This document shows, piece after piece, positions 53,499 to 63,925 of a stretch of 64,000 bases of DNA. Source of the stretch: Devosia sp. (lineage in GTDB: Bacteria > Pseudomonadota > Alphaproteobacteria > Rhizobiales > Devosiaceae). The DNA lies in the NCBI RefSeq assembly GCF_017307495.1, contig NZ_JAFKHE010000021.1, positions 1-64,000 on the forward strand. The letters run 5' to 3'. Made by a program: the position numbers and the translations under genes. The notes beneath the pieces were generated by a model. The model saw only the letters and a list, made by a program, of their open reading frames with translations. It had not been told where the DNA came from and searched no databases. Positions within the stretch are counted from its first letter, which is position 1, and every line of letters begins with the position of its first letter.

Positions 53499-54482
53499 AT
53501 GCGCGCCATGCGGCTGCACGGGCAGAGCCGGTCCCTCGTCCTCGATGAGGTGCCGGTGCCTGAACCGATGCCCGGCGAGGTGCTGATCAGGGTGCTGGCC
53601 TGCGGGGTATGCCGCACAGACCTGCACATCGTGGACGGCGAGCTGCCGGCGCATCGGCTCCCGCTCGTGCCCGGGCACGAGATCGTCGGCGTGGTGACGC
53701 AGGCCACGGAGGGGACCGGGGACCTGGCGATCGGGGACCGGGTGGGCGTGCCCTGGCTGGGCGGGACCTGCGGCCATTGCCGCTATTGCCTCGCCGGCGA
53801 GGAAAACCTGTGCGACACCCCCCAGTTCACCGGTTATGACCGCGACGGCGGCTATGCCGAATATTGCGTCGCCCGCGCCGCCAACTGCGTGCGCCTGCCG
53901 CCCGAAGGCGACGCCGCGCATCTGGCGCCGTTGCTCTGCGCCGGACTCATCGGTTTCCGATCCTACCGGCGCACGGGCAGGCCCAGGACCCTCGGGCTGA
54001 TCGGTTTCGGCGCGGCGGCGCATATCATCGCGCAGGTGGCACGGGACGACGGCGTCGCCGTCCATGCCTTCACCCGGCCCGGCGACACGCGCACGCAGGC
54101 CCTGGCCCGGCGGCTCGGAGCACATTGGGCGGGTGGCAGCGACGAGCGGCCGCCCGAGCCGCTGGACGCGGTGATCATCTTCGCGTCGGCGGGCCAGCTG
54201 GTTCCGCTCGGGCTGACGCTGGTCCGCAAGGGCGGGCGGGTGATCTGCGCGGGCATCCACATGAGCGACATCCCGGCGTTCCCCTATGCACACCTGTGGG
54301 GGGAACGGGAGATCGCCTCGATCGCCAACCTCACGCGCGCCGATGCCGCGGACTTCCTGGCCCGGGTCGCGGCCCATCCGATCGTCACGGAAGTGACGAC
54401 CTATCCCCTCGAAGAGGCCAACGCCGCGCTCGCGGCGCTGCGCAGCGGCGACCTAGTGGGCGCCGCGGTCCTGGTGCCCTGA
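53499..54482 (+). CDS. Zinc-dependent alcohol dehydrogenase
   Basis: The 327-residue MDR enzyme has the catalytic zinc site CGVCRTDLHIVDGE and GHEIVGVV, the structural zinc set CGHCRYCLAGEENLC, and a Rossmann segment GLIGFGAAAHIIAQVA. It resembles AdhA-type enzymes that reduce acetaldehyde to ethanol, which would recycle NADH without oxygen. The substrate is not proven. ATG 53499 and ATG 53508 are both possible starts. It closes the hsp20 transcription unit and the FNR-controlled region. Confidence 0.87.
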   Translation: MRAMRLHGQSRSLVLDEVPVPEPMPGEVLIRVLACGVCRTDLHIVDGELPAHRLPLVPGHEIVGVVTQATEGTGDLAIGDRVGVPWLGGTCGHCRYCLAGEENLCDTPQFTGYDRDGGYAEYCVARAANCVRLPPEGDAAHLAPLLCAGLIGFRSYRRTGRPRTLGLIGFGAAAHIIAQVARDDGVAVHAFTRPGDTRTQALARRLGAHWAGGSDERPPEPLDAVIIFASAGQLVPLGLTLVRKGGRVICAGIHMSDIPAFPYAHLWGEREIASIANLTRADAADFLARVAAHPIVTEVTTYPLEEANAALAALRSGDLVGAAVLVP

Positions 54483-54534
54483 AGCGACGGCGTCGCGATG
54501 CACGATCCCGGCCGCACGTACATCTTTCCTGTTC

Positions 54535-54551
54535 GTTCCATATAGCGGAAC
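54535..54551. promoter_or_regulatory. Candidate regulator palindrome 1 (IclR-type?)
   Basis: GTTCC-ATATAGC-GGAAC, a perfect 5-bp inverted repeat in the AT-richer stretch before the transporter operon. GGAA/TTCC-type dyads suit IclR-family regulators, and such a gene lies at 63131-63895. Binding is inferred. Confidence 0.45.
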
Positions 54552-54674
54552 CGCATCTTCTTCTCAGTCCCGCTAAAATGGGTCACTTTTGCTCTGAAAA
54601 CGCACACTGGCCGTCAAACGCCTATGCAGTGTGCAGGACAACGATGTGCAATTGAAACACGCATTCTACATTGT

Positions 54675-54684
54675 GGAACATTCC
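54675..54684. promoter_or_regulatory. Candidate regulator palindrome 2 (IclR-type?)
   Basis: GGAA-CA-TTCC, 94 bp before the solute-binding protein ATG, shares the GGAA/TTCC core of the palindrome at 54535-54551. Confidence 0.4.
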
Positions 54685-54777
54685 GGAGCGGGTTGCGCGG
54701 CGCTCACGGAGACAACCGGCACAGTGGGGATGACCGCGCGAAATTCTACCAGGGACAATCGGAAGGGACGATTCGAC

Positions 54778-56301
54778 ATGCAATTGAAACGCACGTTCGC
54801 ACGTAGCCTCGGCGGCATTGCCGCGGCTGCGATCATGCTGGCGGCCTTCGGGGGAGCCGAGGCGATGGCCGCCTCGCCGCGCGCCGCCGAGAACAAGGTC
54901 GTGCTCATCGCGCGGCAGGATCCCGGCACGCTGGACTACGTGACGAGCGGCCTCACCGCGGTGCGCCTGTGGATTCCGGCCAACGTGGTCGAGCCGCTGG
55001 TCTATTTCAACAAGGACGGCTCGGTCGACCCGGGCGTTGCCGAGTCCTGGACCATCAGCGACGACAAGCTCACCTACGAGTTCAAGATCCGCAAGACCAA
55101 CTTCTCGGACGGCACCCCGGTGACGGTCGAGGACGTGATCTACTCGCTGAACACGATGAAGACCTCGCCGGTCTCCGACTACGCGGCGGCGTACAATGCC
55201 GTGTCGGCCATCGAGAAGGTGGACGACTCGACCGTGAAGGTGACGCTGTCGCGTCCGAGCCAGGCGTTCTGGGCCGGCATGGGCGGGCTGCCGGGGCTGA
55301 TCCAGCCCGAGCATGCCGCCGCCGACCGCGCCACCAAGCCGATCGGCACCGGCCCGTACGTGCTCAAGTCGTACACCACGAACTCGTCGTTCGAGTTCGA
55401 GGCCAACCCGAACTACTGGGGCGAGAAGCCGTCCATCACCTCGGCCACCGTGCGCGTCGTGACCGACGGCACCGCCGGCCTCAACGCGCTCGAAGCGGGT
55501 GAAGTCGACGCCGTCCCGGTGATCACGATCGACCTGTGGGAACAGCTGACCAATCGCGGCCTCGACAAGAAGTTCACGCTCGTCACCTATCCGCAGATCG
55601 GCGAGCCGACCTACGCGGTGTTCAACCAGAAGCTCGACCCCGAGCTGCGCAAGGCGCTGGCGATGACGCTCGACCGCCAGGCGTTCAACGATGCCTACGG
55701 CGCCAGCTGGGGTGCGGAGAACACCTGCACGTTCGCTCTGCCCAACCGTCCCTGGTACGAGCCCGAGAACGCGGAAAGCTGCCCGTATCCGTATGACTAC
55801 GAGAAGGCGACCGCCGAGGCTGCAAAGTTCGCCTCGACGCCGCTCGAGTACGCCTCGCTGAGCGACGTTCCGGACCTGTCGCTGCCCGCCGACATCATGA
55901 TCCCGGTCATGCAGGGCGCCGGCTTCAACGTCACCCGTAACGCCATCGACCTGGCGCGCTACAGCCAGCTCATCTTCCAGGGCCGTCCGCCGCAGTTCGA
56001 CATCACCGTGATGTCGGGCCCGGATGATCCGGCACAGTGGGCTTGCCCGTCGCCGGACAAGGCCGGCTGGTCGACCTACTGCAGCCAGCCCTACACCGAT
56101 GCGCTCGCCGCCGCCGACTCCGCTCCGACCCAGGAAGAGTACCTGGCCAAGATGAAGGAAGCCGCCAAGATCCTGCGCGACGACGCCGTCATCGTGCCGC
56201 TGATCGCCAAGAAGGGCGTCGGCCTGTTCGACCCCGAGCTCAAGGGCTTCCTCGAGCCGCGCGTGCTGGTCGCGATCGAACTCGCGAAGCTGCACTGGTA
56301 A
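54778..56301 (+). CDS. ABC solute-binding protein, family 5 (peptide/oligosaccharide type)
   Basis: The 507-residue periplasmic protein has a signal peptide (LGGIAAAAIMLAAFGGAEAMA). The mature part follows the DppA/OppA family: LVYFNKDGSVDPGVAESW, YEFKIRKTNFSDGTPVTVEDV and GTGPYVLKSY. Ligands of this family include peptides, oligosaccharides and amino-sugar conjugates. The NagA-like gene downstream favours an amino sugar or muropeptide. GGAAGGG precedes the ATG at 54778; the frame is open further upstream but is unlikely to be coding. Confidence 0.93.
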   Translation: MQLKRTFARSLGGIAAAAIMLAAFGGAEAMAASPRAAENKVVLIARQDPGTLDYVTSGLTAVRLWIPANVVEPLVYFNKDGSVDPGVAESWTISDDKLTYEFKIRKTNFSDGTPVTVEDVIYSLNTMKTSPVSDYAAAYNAVSAIEKVDDSTVKVTLSRPSQAFWAGMGGLPGLIQPEHAAADRATKPIGTGPYVLKSYTTNSSFEFEANPNYWGEKPSITSATVRVVTDGTAGLNALEAGEVDAVPVITIDLWEQLTNRGLDKKFTLVTYPQIGEPTYAVFNQKLDPELRKALAMTLDRQAFNDAYGASWGAENTCTFALPNRPWYEPENAESCPYPYDYEKATAEAAKFASTPLEYASLSDVPDLSLPADIMIPVMQGAGFNVTRNAIDLARYSQLIFQGRPPQFDITVMSGPDDPAQWACPSPDKAGWSTYCSQPYTDALAAADSAPTQEEYLAKMKEAAKILRDDAVIVPLIAKKGVGLFDPELKGFLEPRVLVAIELAKLHW

Positions 56302-56377
56302 GAACTGACTATTGAACCCGCGGGCCGCCGGCTCCACGCTGGCGGCCCGCAGACTTGGTGACTTCGGAGTAGGCGAC

Positions 56378-57325
56378 ATGGTGATCTACGTACTGCGCAA
56401 GCTCGCGTTCTTCATCGGCGCGGTGTTCGTCGCCTCGGTCGCCATCTTCCTGTTGCTGCGCGCCGCCGGCGGCAACGTCGCCGCCATCGTGCTGGGCAAG
56501 GACGCGACCGCCGAGGCGATCAACGCGCTGGCGCACAGTTGGGGCCTCGACCGTCCGTTGCCGATCCAGTATTTCGACTGGATCTTTAAGATGTTCACCG
56601 GCGACCTGGGGCAATCCTTCCGCACCAAGGAAGCCGTCGCCAGCCTGGTGACCGACCGGCTGAGCGTCTCCATTCCCCTCGCCCTTTCCGGCCTGCTGCT
56701 TGGCCTCGTCATTGCCATTCCCGTCGGCACCTACGCCGCGCGCAACGTCGGCAAGCCCTCGGGCGCCGTGCTGGCGCTGCTGAGCCAGATCGGCGTCGCG
56801 GTCCCGGTGTTCTGGGCCGGCATCCTGCTCTCCGTGCTGTTCGGCGTGCGGCTGGGCTGGCTGCCCACCGGCGGCTGGATCGACTGGTCGCAAAGCTGGG
56901 TGGGCGCCATCCGCTCGCTGGTGCTGCCGGTGCTGTCGCTCGGCCTCATCATGGCGGCGGTGCTGATCCGCTACGTGCGCTCGGCCGTGCTCGACGTGAT
57001 GAACCAGGACTATGTCCGCACCGCCCGCGCCGTCGGCATGACGCGCACGCAGGCGCTGCTGCAGGTGGGCCTGAGGAACGCCGCGCTGCCCATCGTCACG
57101 ATTGTCGGCCTGCAGATCGCCGAGTTGATCGGCGGCACCGTGATCATCGAGATGGTGTTCTCGCTGCCCGGCCTTTCCCGCATGATCCTGGCCAATGTGG
57201 CGGCGCGCGAAGTGATCGTGGTGCAGTCGACGGTGATGCTGATCATCGTGTTCGTGATCTTCGTGAATTTCGTGGTCGACCTGCTCTACGGCATTCTCGA
57301 CCCGCGCATCCGCAACGCCGCGTGA
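56378..57325 (+). CDS. ABC permease, DppB type
   Basis: The 315-residue permease starts MVIYVLRKLAFFIGAVFVAS and has six membrane helices, with the EAA-type loop (VRTARAVGMTRTQALLQVGLRNAALPI). It forms half of the membrane channel for the solute delivered by the upstream binding protein. The ATG at 56378 follows CGGAG; the 76-nt gap after the binding-protein gene is common where that gene is more highly expressed. Confidence 0.95.
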   Translation: MVIYVLRKLAFFIGAVFVASVAIFLLLRAAGGNVAAIVLGKDATAEAINALAHSWGLDRPLPIQYFDWIFKMFTGDLGQSFRTKEAVASLVTDRLSVSIPLALSGLLLGLVIAIPVGTYAARNVGKPSGAVLALLSQIGVAVPVFWAGILLSVLFGVRLGWLPTGGWIDWSQSWVGAIRSLVLPVLSLGLIMAAVLIRYVRSAVLDVMNQDYVRTARAVGMTRTQALLQVGLRNAALPIVTIVGLQIAELIGGTVIIEMVFSLPGLSRMILANVAAREVIVVQSTVMLIIVFVIFVNFVVDLLYGILDPRIRNAA

Positions 57326-57335
57326 GGAGGCAGAG

Positions 57336-58208
57336 ATGACCGATACCGCTTCCCCAGCCGTTGCCGCAGCCAGCCCGCGTCGGCGCGTCGAGATCAACGC
57401 CTCGCTGGTCGTCGGACTGGTGCTGACCGTCGGTTTTCTTGCCGTCGCGCTGGTCTCGTTCTTCTGGCTTCCCTCGAACCCGAACATCCCCAACATCAAG
57501 GCGCGCATGCTGCCGCCGTTCCTGCCCGACCACTGGCTGGGCACGGACGGGCTGGGCCGCGATATCGTCGCCCAGCTGATGGTGGGGGCCCGCACCTCGA
57601 TCCTCGTCGGCGCCGGCGGCGCGTCGATCGCCCTGCTGATCGGCACCGTCGGCGGACTGATCGCGGCGGCCTACGGCAAGCTCGCGGACGAGACGATCTC
57701 GCGCGGCGCCGACATCATGCTGTCGATCCCCGGCATGGTGACGGCGCTGGTGCTGGCGGCGACGATGGGGTCGGGCGCCTTCACCACCATCCTGGCGCTC
57801 ACGGCCTTCTTCACGCCGTCGTTCATCCGGGTGATCCGCTCGGCCGCGATGGCCGTGCTGCAGGAGGACTTCATCACCTCCGCCAAGCTCTACGGGCGCG
57901 GACGGCTGTTCATCCTCGCCCGCCATGTCATTCCCAACATTGCCGGCGTCATGATCGTGCAGTTCACTCTCTATTTCGCCGCCGGCATCCTTACCGAAGC
58001 GGGCCTGTCCTATCTCGGCGTCGGGGTCACCCGCCCCTCGATCTCGTGGGGCATGATGCTCAACGAGGCGCAGCAGACGGTGGGCATCTCGTCCCCGCTC
58101 GCCATCTGGCCGGGCCTCGCCATCGTGTTCGTGGTGCTCGGCCTCAACCTGCTCGGCGACGGGCTGCGCGACGTGCTCGATCCCAAGCTCAAGCGGAGGA
58201 GCGCATGA
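57336..58208 (+). CDS. ABC permease, DppC type
   Basis: The 290-residue permease has an N-terminal helix (LVVGLVLTVGFLAVALVSFF), the DHWLGTDGLGRDI motif typical of DppC/OppC, five more helices and the EAA loop (ITSAKLYGRGRLFILARHVIPN). It pairs with the DppB-type subunit. GAGGAGG lies 6 nt before the ATG. The stop overlaps the next ATG (ATGA). Confidence 0.95.
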   Translation: MTDTASPAVAAASPRRRVEINASLVVGLVLTVGFLAVALVSFFWLPSNPNIPNIKARMLPPFLPDHWLGTDGLGRDIVAQLMVGARTSILVGAGGASIALLIGTVGGLIAAAYGKLADETISRGADIMLSIPGMVTALVLAATMGSGAFTTILALTAFFTPSFIRVIRSAAMAVLQEDFITSAKLYGRGRLFILARHVIPNIAGVMIVQFTLYFAAGILTEAGLSYLGVGVTRPSISWGMMLNEAQQTVGISSPLAIWPGLAIVFVVLGLNLLGDGLRDVLDPKLKRRSA

Positions 58209-59190
58209 CCGGCTCCGCTCCAGCCATCGAGGTCAAGGACCTCAGCGTCGGCAACGGCGTCGTCACCGCGGTGCGTGGCGTCTCCTTCACCATCCCACAG
58301 GGCGGCCGCATGGGCCTCGTGGGCGAAAGCGGCTCGGGCAAGTCGATGACCGCGCTGGCGCTGATGGGCCTGCTGCCCATGGGCTGGTCGACGCACGGCT
58401 CGGTGCTGCATGACGGGGTCGACCTGGTCAAGCAGTCGGACCGTGCCTTCTCCAGCCGGCGCGGACGCACCATCTCGATGGTGTTCCAGGATCCGCTGAG
58501 CTCGCTCAATCCGGTGCGCCGCGTCGGCGAGCAGATCAGCTGGGTGATCCGGCGCCATACCGGGGCCGACAAGAAGGCGGCCGAGCAGCAGACCATCGAG
58601 CTGATGACGCAGATGAAGCTGCCGCGGCCCGAGCAACTGGTGCGCGCCTATCCGCACGAGATTTCGGGCGGGCAGCGCCAGCGCATCATGATCGCCATGG
58701 CGCTCGCCTGCTACCCGCAGCTGATCATCGCGGACGAACCCACCACGGCGCTCGACGTGACCGTGCAGAAGCAGGTGCTGCGCCTGCTCAACGGCGCGGT
58801 GAACGAGCGCGGCTCGGCCCTGCTGATGATCACCCACGACCTGCCGATCATTGCCGCGATGTGCGACACGGTGGCGGTGATGTATGCCGGCCGCATCGTC
58901 GAGATGGGACCGGTGCAGGAAGTCTTCCGCAATCCGCGCCACCACTACACGCGCGGGCTGCTCGACAGCCAGCCGACCATGGACAACATCGCGCTCGACG
59001 GCTCGGCACGGCTCGTGTCGATCCCCGGCATGGTGCCGCCGCTGCACAACCTGCCGACCGGCTGCGCCTTCAACCCGCGCTGCCCCGCGGCAACCGACAA
59101 GTGCCGCACGGTGATGCCGGAGCTCGCGGGCGAGGGCCTGCAGGCGGCCTGCTGGCACCCCGTCGACAGCGCCAGCGAGGTGGCCGCGCA

Positions 59191-59194
<4 letters not shown>
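58205..59194 (+). CDS. ABC ATPase, DppD type
   Basis: The 329-residue ATPase has Walker A GESGSGKS, the Q-loop VFQDPLSSLNP, the signature ISGGQRQR, Walker B LIIADEPTTALD and the switch His in MITHD. The C-terminal oligopeptide-transporter domain contains CAFNPRCPAATDKC, a Cys-rich motif seen in DppD-type ATPases that hold an iron-sulfur cluster. It is translationally coupled to both neighbours. Confidence 0.94.
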
Positions 59195-60026
<832 letters not shown>

Positions 60027-60030
<4 letters not shown>

Positions 60031-60788
60031 CCCAGTGCGTCGCCATCACCGGCTCGACCACCGGCATCGGCTACGCCATGGCGGAGGCGTTTGCGCGCGC
60101 CGGAGCCCGGCTGGTCATCAACTCGCACCTTGCTGACGATGGCGGGGCGGCGGAACGCCTCGGCGCGCTGACTGAGTGCCACTTCGTGCAGGCCGATCTG
60201 TCGACGGTGGCCGGTGCGCAGGGCTTCGTCGCGGCGGCGCGCGCGAAACTTGGTCGGCTCGATACGCTGGTCAACAACGCCGGCACCTACCTCGACACCA
60301 CTTTCGACGACCTCACCGAGGCCGTCTTCGACCGCACCTTCAACCTCAACGTGAAAGGCTACCTGTTCGCCGCGCAGGCCTTCGTCAAAGGTCTGGCGCC
60401 GGGGCAGGAGAACCCGAGCATCATCTGCACCGGCTCGACCAACTCACTGGCGGCCGAAAAGAACAGCGTCGTCTACGACACCTCGAAGGGCGCCGTGCTG
60501 ATGCTGGTCCGCAACCTTGCGGTCACGCTCGCCGAGCGCGGCATCCGCGTCAACGGCATCGGGCCGGGGATCGTCGAGACGCCGCTGTCCGCGAAGGGGC
60601 TGGCGACGCCCGGCGTCCGCCCTGCCCTCGAGAAGCAGATCCCGCTCGGGCGGGTCGGCATGCCCGACGAAATCGGCGGCGCCGCCGTGTTCCTCGCCTC
60701 CCCCGCCGCCCGCTACATCACCGGGCAGATGCTCTATGTCGATGGCGGCATCCTCGCCAACCAGATGTCGTGGGCGCCGCAATCGTGA
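60027..60788 (+). CDS. Short-chain dehydrogenase/reductase
   Basis: The 253-residue SDR has the cofactor loop TGSTTGIGYAMA, NNAG in VNNAGTYL, the active-site YDTSK with the upstream Ser of CTGSTNSL, and PGIVETPLS. Such enzymes oxidise or reduce hydroxyl groups with NAD(P). Its place in the operon suggests processing of the imported sugar. The ATG overlaps the upstream stop. Confidence 0.92.
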
Positions 60789-60802
60789 TCAACGTGCCCC
60801 GA

Positions 60803-60930
60803 CCCCTCACCCGTCCCGGCTTCGCCGGTCCACCCTCTCCCCGACGGGGAGAGGAACACCCAGTCGCGCCGTCGGCGCTCTGTTCTTCTCCCCGTCGGGG
60901 AGAAGGTGGCGCGCAGCGCCGGATGAGGGG
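60803..60930. repeat. Inverted pair of CCCCTCACCC-type repeats
   Basis: CCCCTCACCC...TCTCCCCGACGGGGAGA (60803-60852) is mirrored by TCTCCCCGTCGGGGAGA...GGATGAGGGG (60887-60930). Each half has a perfect inner palindrome. The element fills the 178-bp gap between the SDR and NagA-like genes and matches the copy at 11714-11759. It might modulate read-through inside the operon. Confidence 0.72.
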
Positions 60931-60966
60931 TTCGGCCACCCATCCATCCATCATTCGGGCCCAAAG

Positions 60967-62136
60967 ATGAAATCTCGCTGGACCAACGTCACCGTCGTCA
61001 CGCCAAGTGCTGAAGTCGCCGCCGACCTGCTGATCGACGGGGAGCGCATTGCCGGGCTCGTGCCCGCCGAAACCAACGTCGGCGACGACTGGCAGGTGAT
61101 CGACGGGGGCGGCGCGATCCTGTTTCCCGGCAGCATCGACCTGTTGCAGCACGGCTATGGCGAGCACCTCTACAACGACACCGAGCAGGGCGCGGTGGCG
61201 GCCAACTCGCAGGTCCTGCTCCGGAACGGCGTGACCGGCTTCCTGCCCTCGATCTCGTGCCTGCCCCCCAAGGACATGGAGCCGACCTTGCGCCGGCTCG
61301 CTGCCCAGACCAGGGAAGCCACCGGCGCCCGGGCCCTCGGCGTCCACAGCGAGGGGCCGGTGTTCGGCTCTCCGGGCGCGCACAACCCGGAAAACATCCA
61401 GCTGCCCAGCGTCGAGCTAGCCGAGCGGATGCTCGCGGCGACGGACGGGCGGCTCAAGGCAGTGACGCTGGCGCCGGAAAAGCCGGGGGCCGAGGGCTTC
61501 ATCCGGACGCTCAAGGCAGCCGGCGTCTCGATCCATTTCGGCCACAGCATGGCCCGGCCCGAGGATATACCGCGTTATGTCAGCTGGGGGATCGACGCGG
61601 TCACGCACATGTACAACGTGATGCCGACCTATCCGCCGGGCAACATGGGCGTGCACGTGGTGTCGCTGACCGACGCGCTGATCGCCGAACCGACGCTGGC
61701 GCTCGGCCTCGTCTGCGACGGCATCCATGTCGAGCCGCAGATGGTGCGACTGCTCGCGCAGCTCCCGGCGGACCGGGTGTTCCTCGAGACCGACGCGATG
61801 AAATATGCCGGCACGCCCGGCGCCACCTTCGAGTTCTATCCGGGCTATTTCGTCACCAGCGCGCCGGGCAAGGCGGTGCGCGAGGCCAAGAGCGGCGGGC
61901 TTTGCGGCTCGTCGCTGACGCCGGACGAGGCGCTGCGCAACTACCTCAGGTTCTCGGGCAAGGACCTGGCCCGCGTCGCCAACGCCACCAGCCTCGTTCC
62001 GGCCCGCGTGCTCGGCATGGAGCGCGACCTGGGCAGCCTCGAACGTGGCAAGCTGGCCGATTTCGCCGTGCTCGAGCGGGCGACGCTCAAGGTCGCCGCG
62101 ACCTGGGTCGGCGGCAAGGAAATGTGGAGGGCCTGA
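60967..62136 (+). CDS. N-acetylglucosamine-6-phosphate deacetylase-like amidohydrolase
   Basis: The 389-residue enzyme has the NagA fold. E129 in GVHSEGPV is a metal ligand; HFGHS, THMYNVM, CDGIHV and ETDAM follow as further active-site blocks. The first site reads LLQHGYGEHLYND rather than a HxH motif, similar to the one-metal E. coli enzyme. It should deacetylate N-acetylglucosamine-6-phosphate or a relative. The stop overlaps the next ATG. Confidence 0.88.
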   Translation: MKSRWTNVTVVTPSAEVAADLLIDGERIAGLVPAETNVGDDWQVIDGGGAILFPGSIDLLQHGYGEHLYNDTEQGAVAANSQVLLRNGVTGFLPSISCLPPKDMEPTLRRLAAQTREATGARALGVHSEGPVFGSPGAHNPENIQLPSVELAERMLAATDGRLKAVTLAPEKPGAEGFIRTLKAAGVSIHFGHSMARPEDIPRYVSWGIDAVTHMYNVMPTYPPGNMGVHVVSLTDALIAEPTLALGLVCDGIHVEPQMVRLLAQLPADRVFLETDAMKYAGTPGATFEFYPGYFVTSAPGKAVREAKSGGLCGSSLTPDEALRNYLRFSGKDLARVANATSLVPARVLGMERDLGSLERGKLADFAVLERATLKVAATWVGGKEMWRA

Positions 62137-62582
62137 TGGGCGAGAAACTGCGCTATGCCGAGGAAGGCGAGGTCCATCTCGATTTCCATGGCGCCACCAA
62201 TACGACGATCGACTTCATCATCGACCGCTTCGGCGTCGAGGCGATGGACGAGATCTTCAGGAAGGTCGGGCGCGACGTCTATCGCTCGATCCACGAGGAT
62301 CTCGTGGCCGGCGACACCCGGCAACTGGTCGAGCACTGGCGGCACTTCTTCACGCGCGAGGACTGCGACTACGATATCGAGATCGGCCGCGACGAGATCG
62401 TGCTGACCGTGCGCCGCTGCACCGCCTGGCACCATGTCGCCAGGCTGGTCGGCACGCCATCGCCGCACTTCTGCGACCAGACGATCCGCACCAACGAAGC
62501 GCTGGCCGAGGGCTCGCCCTTCGCATTCGAAACCACGATCACCGGCCCGGGCGCGTGCCGGCAGGTGATCAGGAGGCGCTGA
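62136..62582 (+). CDS. Small protein, ATC-hydrolase-like
   Basis: The 148-residue protein has an N-terminal part with HLDFHGATNTTIDFIIDRFG and a C-terminal part with RRCTAWHHVARLV, PHFCDQTIRTNEALAEG and ETTITGPGACRQVI. The spaced Cys/His residues and final G.G.CRQ.I pattern resemble the L-2-amino-thiazoline-4-carboxylate hydrolase family, but the match is from memory and tentative. The function in an amino-sugar operon is unknown. Translationally coupled on both sides. Confidence 0.7.
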   Translation: MGEKLRYAEEGEVHLDFHGATNTTIDFIIDRFGVEAMDEIFRKVGRDVYRSIHEDLVAGDTRQLVEHWRHFFTREDCDYDIEIGRDEIVLTVRRCTAWHHVARLVGTPSPHFCDQTIRTNEALAEGSPFAFETTITGPGACRQVIRRR

Positions 62583-63067
62583 TGATCCCGTCCGACCACT
62601 TCACCCGCTTCTACAACGAGGTGTTCAAGTTCCTCGAATCCCAGGGCGAGGCCGAGCTCGAGGCCTACTTCCTCGCCATCTCGAAGAACCAGGAAAAGCA
62701 CATCCTCGAGCTCATCCAGACCAAGGGCCTGGCGGGGATGGAGGAGTACTGGTCGCATATCAAGGTCGAAGAAAACTGCGACATGGACATCGACCGCTAC
62801 GATGACCACATCGAGCTCAGGATGAATGTCTGCCCCAGCCTCTCCAAGGTGATGGACAACGATGCCGAGCCGATGGGCCGCTACTGCGACCACTGCGCCG
62901 GCTGGATCGGGCCGATCCTCGACAAGACCGGCTATCACCTGGTCTACGACGTGATCAGCCGTACCGAGCCGCGCTGCGTGATGCGGGTGTTCAAGGACGC
63001 AGCGAAGGCCAGGGAAGCCGAAAAGGATGTGAAGCTGCTTATGGGGTGGCCCGGGCACAAGGTTTAG
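62582..63067 (+). CDS. Cys-containing small protein, possible relative of the preceding one
   Basis: The 161-residue protein has a helical first half (FTRFYNEVFKFLESQGEAELE) and a Cys-containing second half with MNVCPSLSKVM, GRYCDHCAGWIGPIL and EPRCVMRVF. CDHC may bind metal. The C-x(n)-CxxC layout resembles DUF6125/ATC-hydrolase-like proteins. Its ATG overlaps the stop of the preceding gene, so the pair may form a complex. The product is last in the operon. Confidence 0.68.
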   Translation: MIPSDHFTRFYNEVFKFLESQGEAELEAYFLAISKNQEKHILELIQTKGLAGMEEYWSHIKVEENCDMDIDRYDDHIELRMNVCPSLSKVMDNDAEPMGRYCDHCAGWIGPILDKTGYHLVYDVISRTEPRCVMRVFKDAAKAREAEKDVKLLMGWPGHKV

Positions 63068-63130
63068 GGGGCGGCGCGTGGGCCCCACCCCCACCGAGCT
63101 GCGCTCGTTCGCTCCGCTCACAGGGGCGGG

Positions 63131-63895
63131 TCAGGCTGCCAGTTGCTGGGAGATCCGCGACGCCGCGACCTTGAGCGCTTCGGCGGCCTCGCTCGTCCGC
63201 TCGGGCCGCATGCGACGCTCTGGGGCGGACATGCTCATCGCGGCGACCGGATGGCCGGCGCGATCGAGGATCGGCACGCCGATGCACATCAGCCCGTCCT
63301 CGTTCTCACCCACCTCGACGGCGTAGCCGCGGCGGCGCACGTCCTCGGCCTGGCGACGCAGCTTGGAGACTTCGGTCAGCGTCTTGATCGTCATCTGCTC
63401 GAGCTCGCCGCCCGGCAGGCGGTCCACCACCTCGGGCAGGAAGGCCAGCATGGCCTTGCCAAGCGAAGTCGAATGGGCCGGGTGGCGCAGGCCGATCCTG
63501 GCGCTGGCGCGCAGCGGCCGGGCCGGCTCCAGCATGTCGATATAGACGATGTCGCTGTCGTCGAGGATGGCGAGGTTGACCGTCTCGTTGAAGGTGGCGA
63601 CCAGCTGGCGCATCTCGGGCTGGGCCAGTTCGCGCAGGCCCGAGAGGTCGTTGTCGACCCGCGCCAGTTCGCGGAAGTTGGCGCCGACGCCATAGCGGTC
63701 ATGCCAGACGTCGTGGGCGAGGAAGCCGGTGGCGGACAGCGTCTGCAGGTAGCGGAACACCGTGGTCTTGGGGAGCTTGAGCTCGTGGACGATCTCGGTG
63801 AGGGTCACCATGTGGCCCTGGCGCGCCACGTAGTCGAGCACCTGCAGTGCCTTGACCACGGGCTGCACCATGTAGTCGCCCTCGAGCTTGTCCAT
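63131..63895 (-). CDS. IclR-family transcriptional regulator
   Basis: About 254 residues. The winged helix (VVKALQVLDYVARQGHMVTLTEIVHELKLPKTTVFRYLQTL) is followed by an IclR ligand domain with HSTSLGKAMLAFLP and GYAVEVGENEDGLMCIGVPI. It lies opposite the transporter operon and most likely senses a product of the imported sugar. Starts are ambiguous: GTG 63904, ATG 63895, and ATG 63871, which has the best-spaced GAGGG. Confidence 0.9.
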   Translation of the reverse strand: MDKLEGDYMVQPVVKALQVLDYVARQGHMVTLTEIVHELKLPKTTVFRYLQTLSATGFLAHDVWHDRYGVGANFRELARVDNDLSGLRELAQPEMRQLVATFNETVNLAILDDSDIVYIDMLEPARPLRASARIGLRHPAHSTSLGKAMLAFLPEVVDRLPGGELEQMTIKTLTEVSKLRRQAEDVRRRGYAVEVGENEDGLMCIGVPILDRAGHPVAAMSMSAPERRMRPERTSEAAEALKVAASRISQQLAA

Positions 63896-63925
63896 CGCCT
63901 TCACCCCGTTCGCTTGTCCCTTTGG

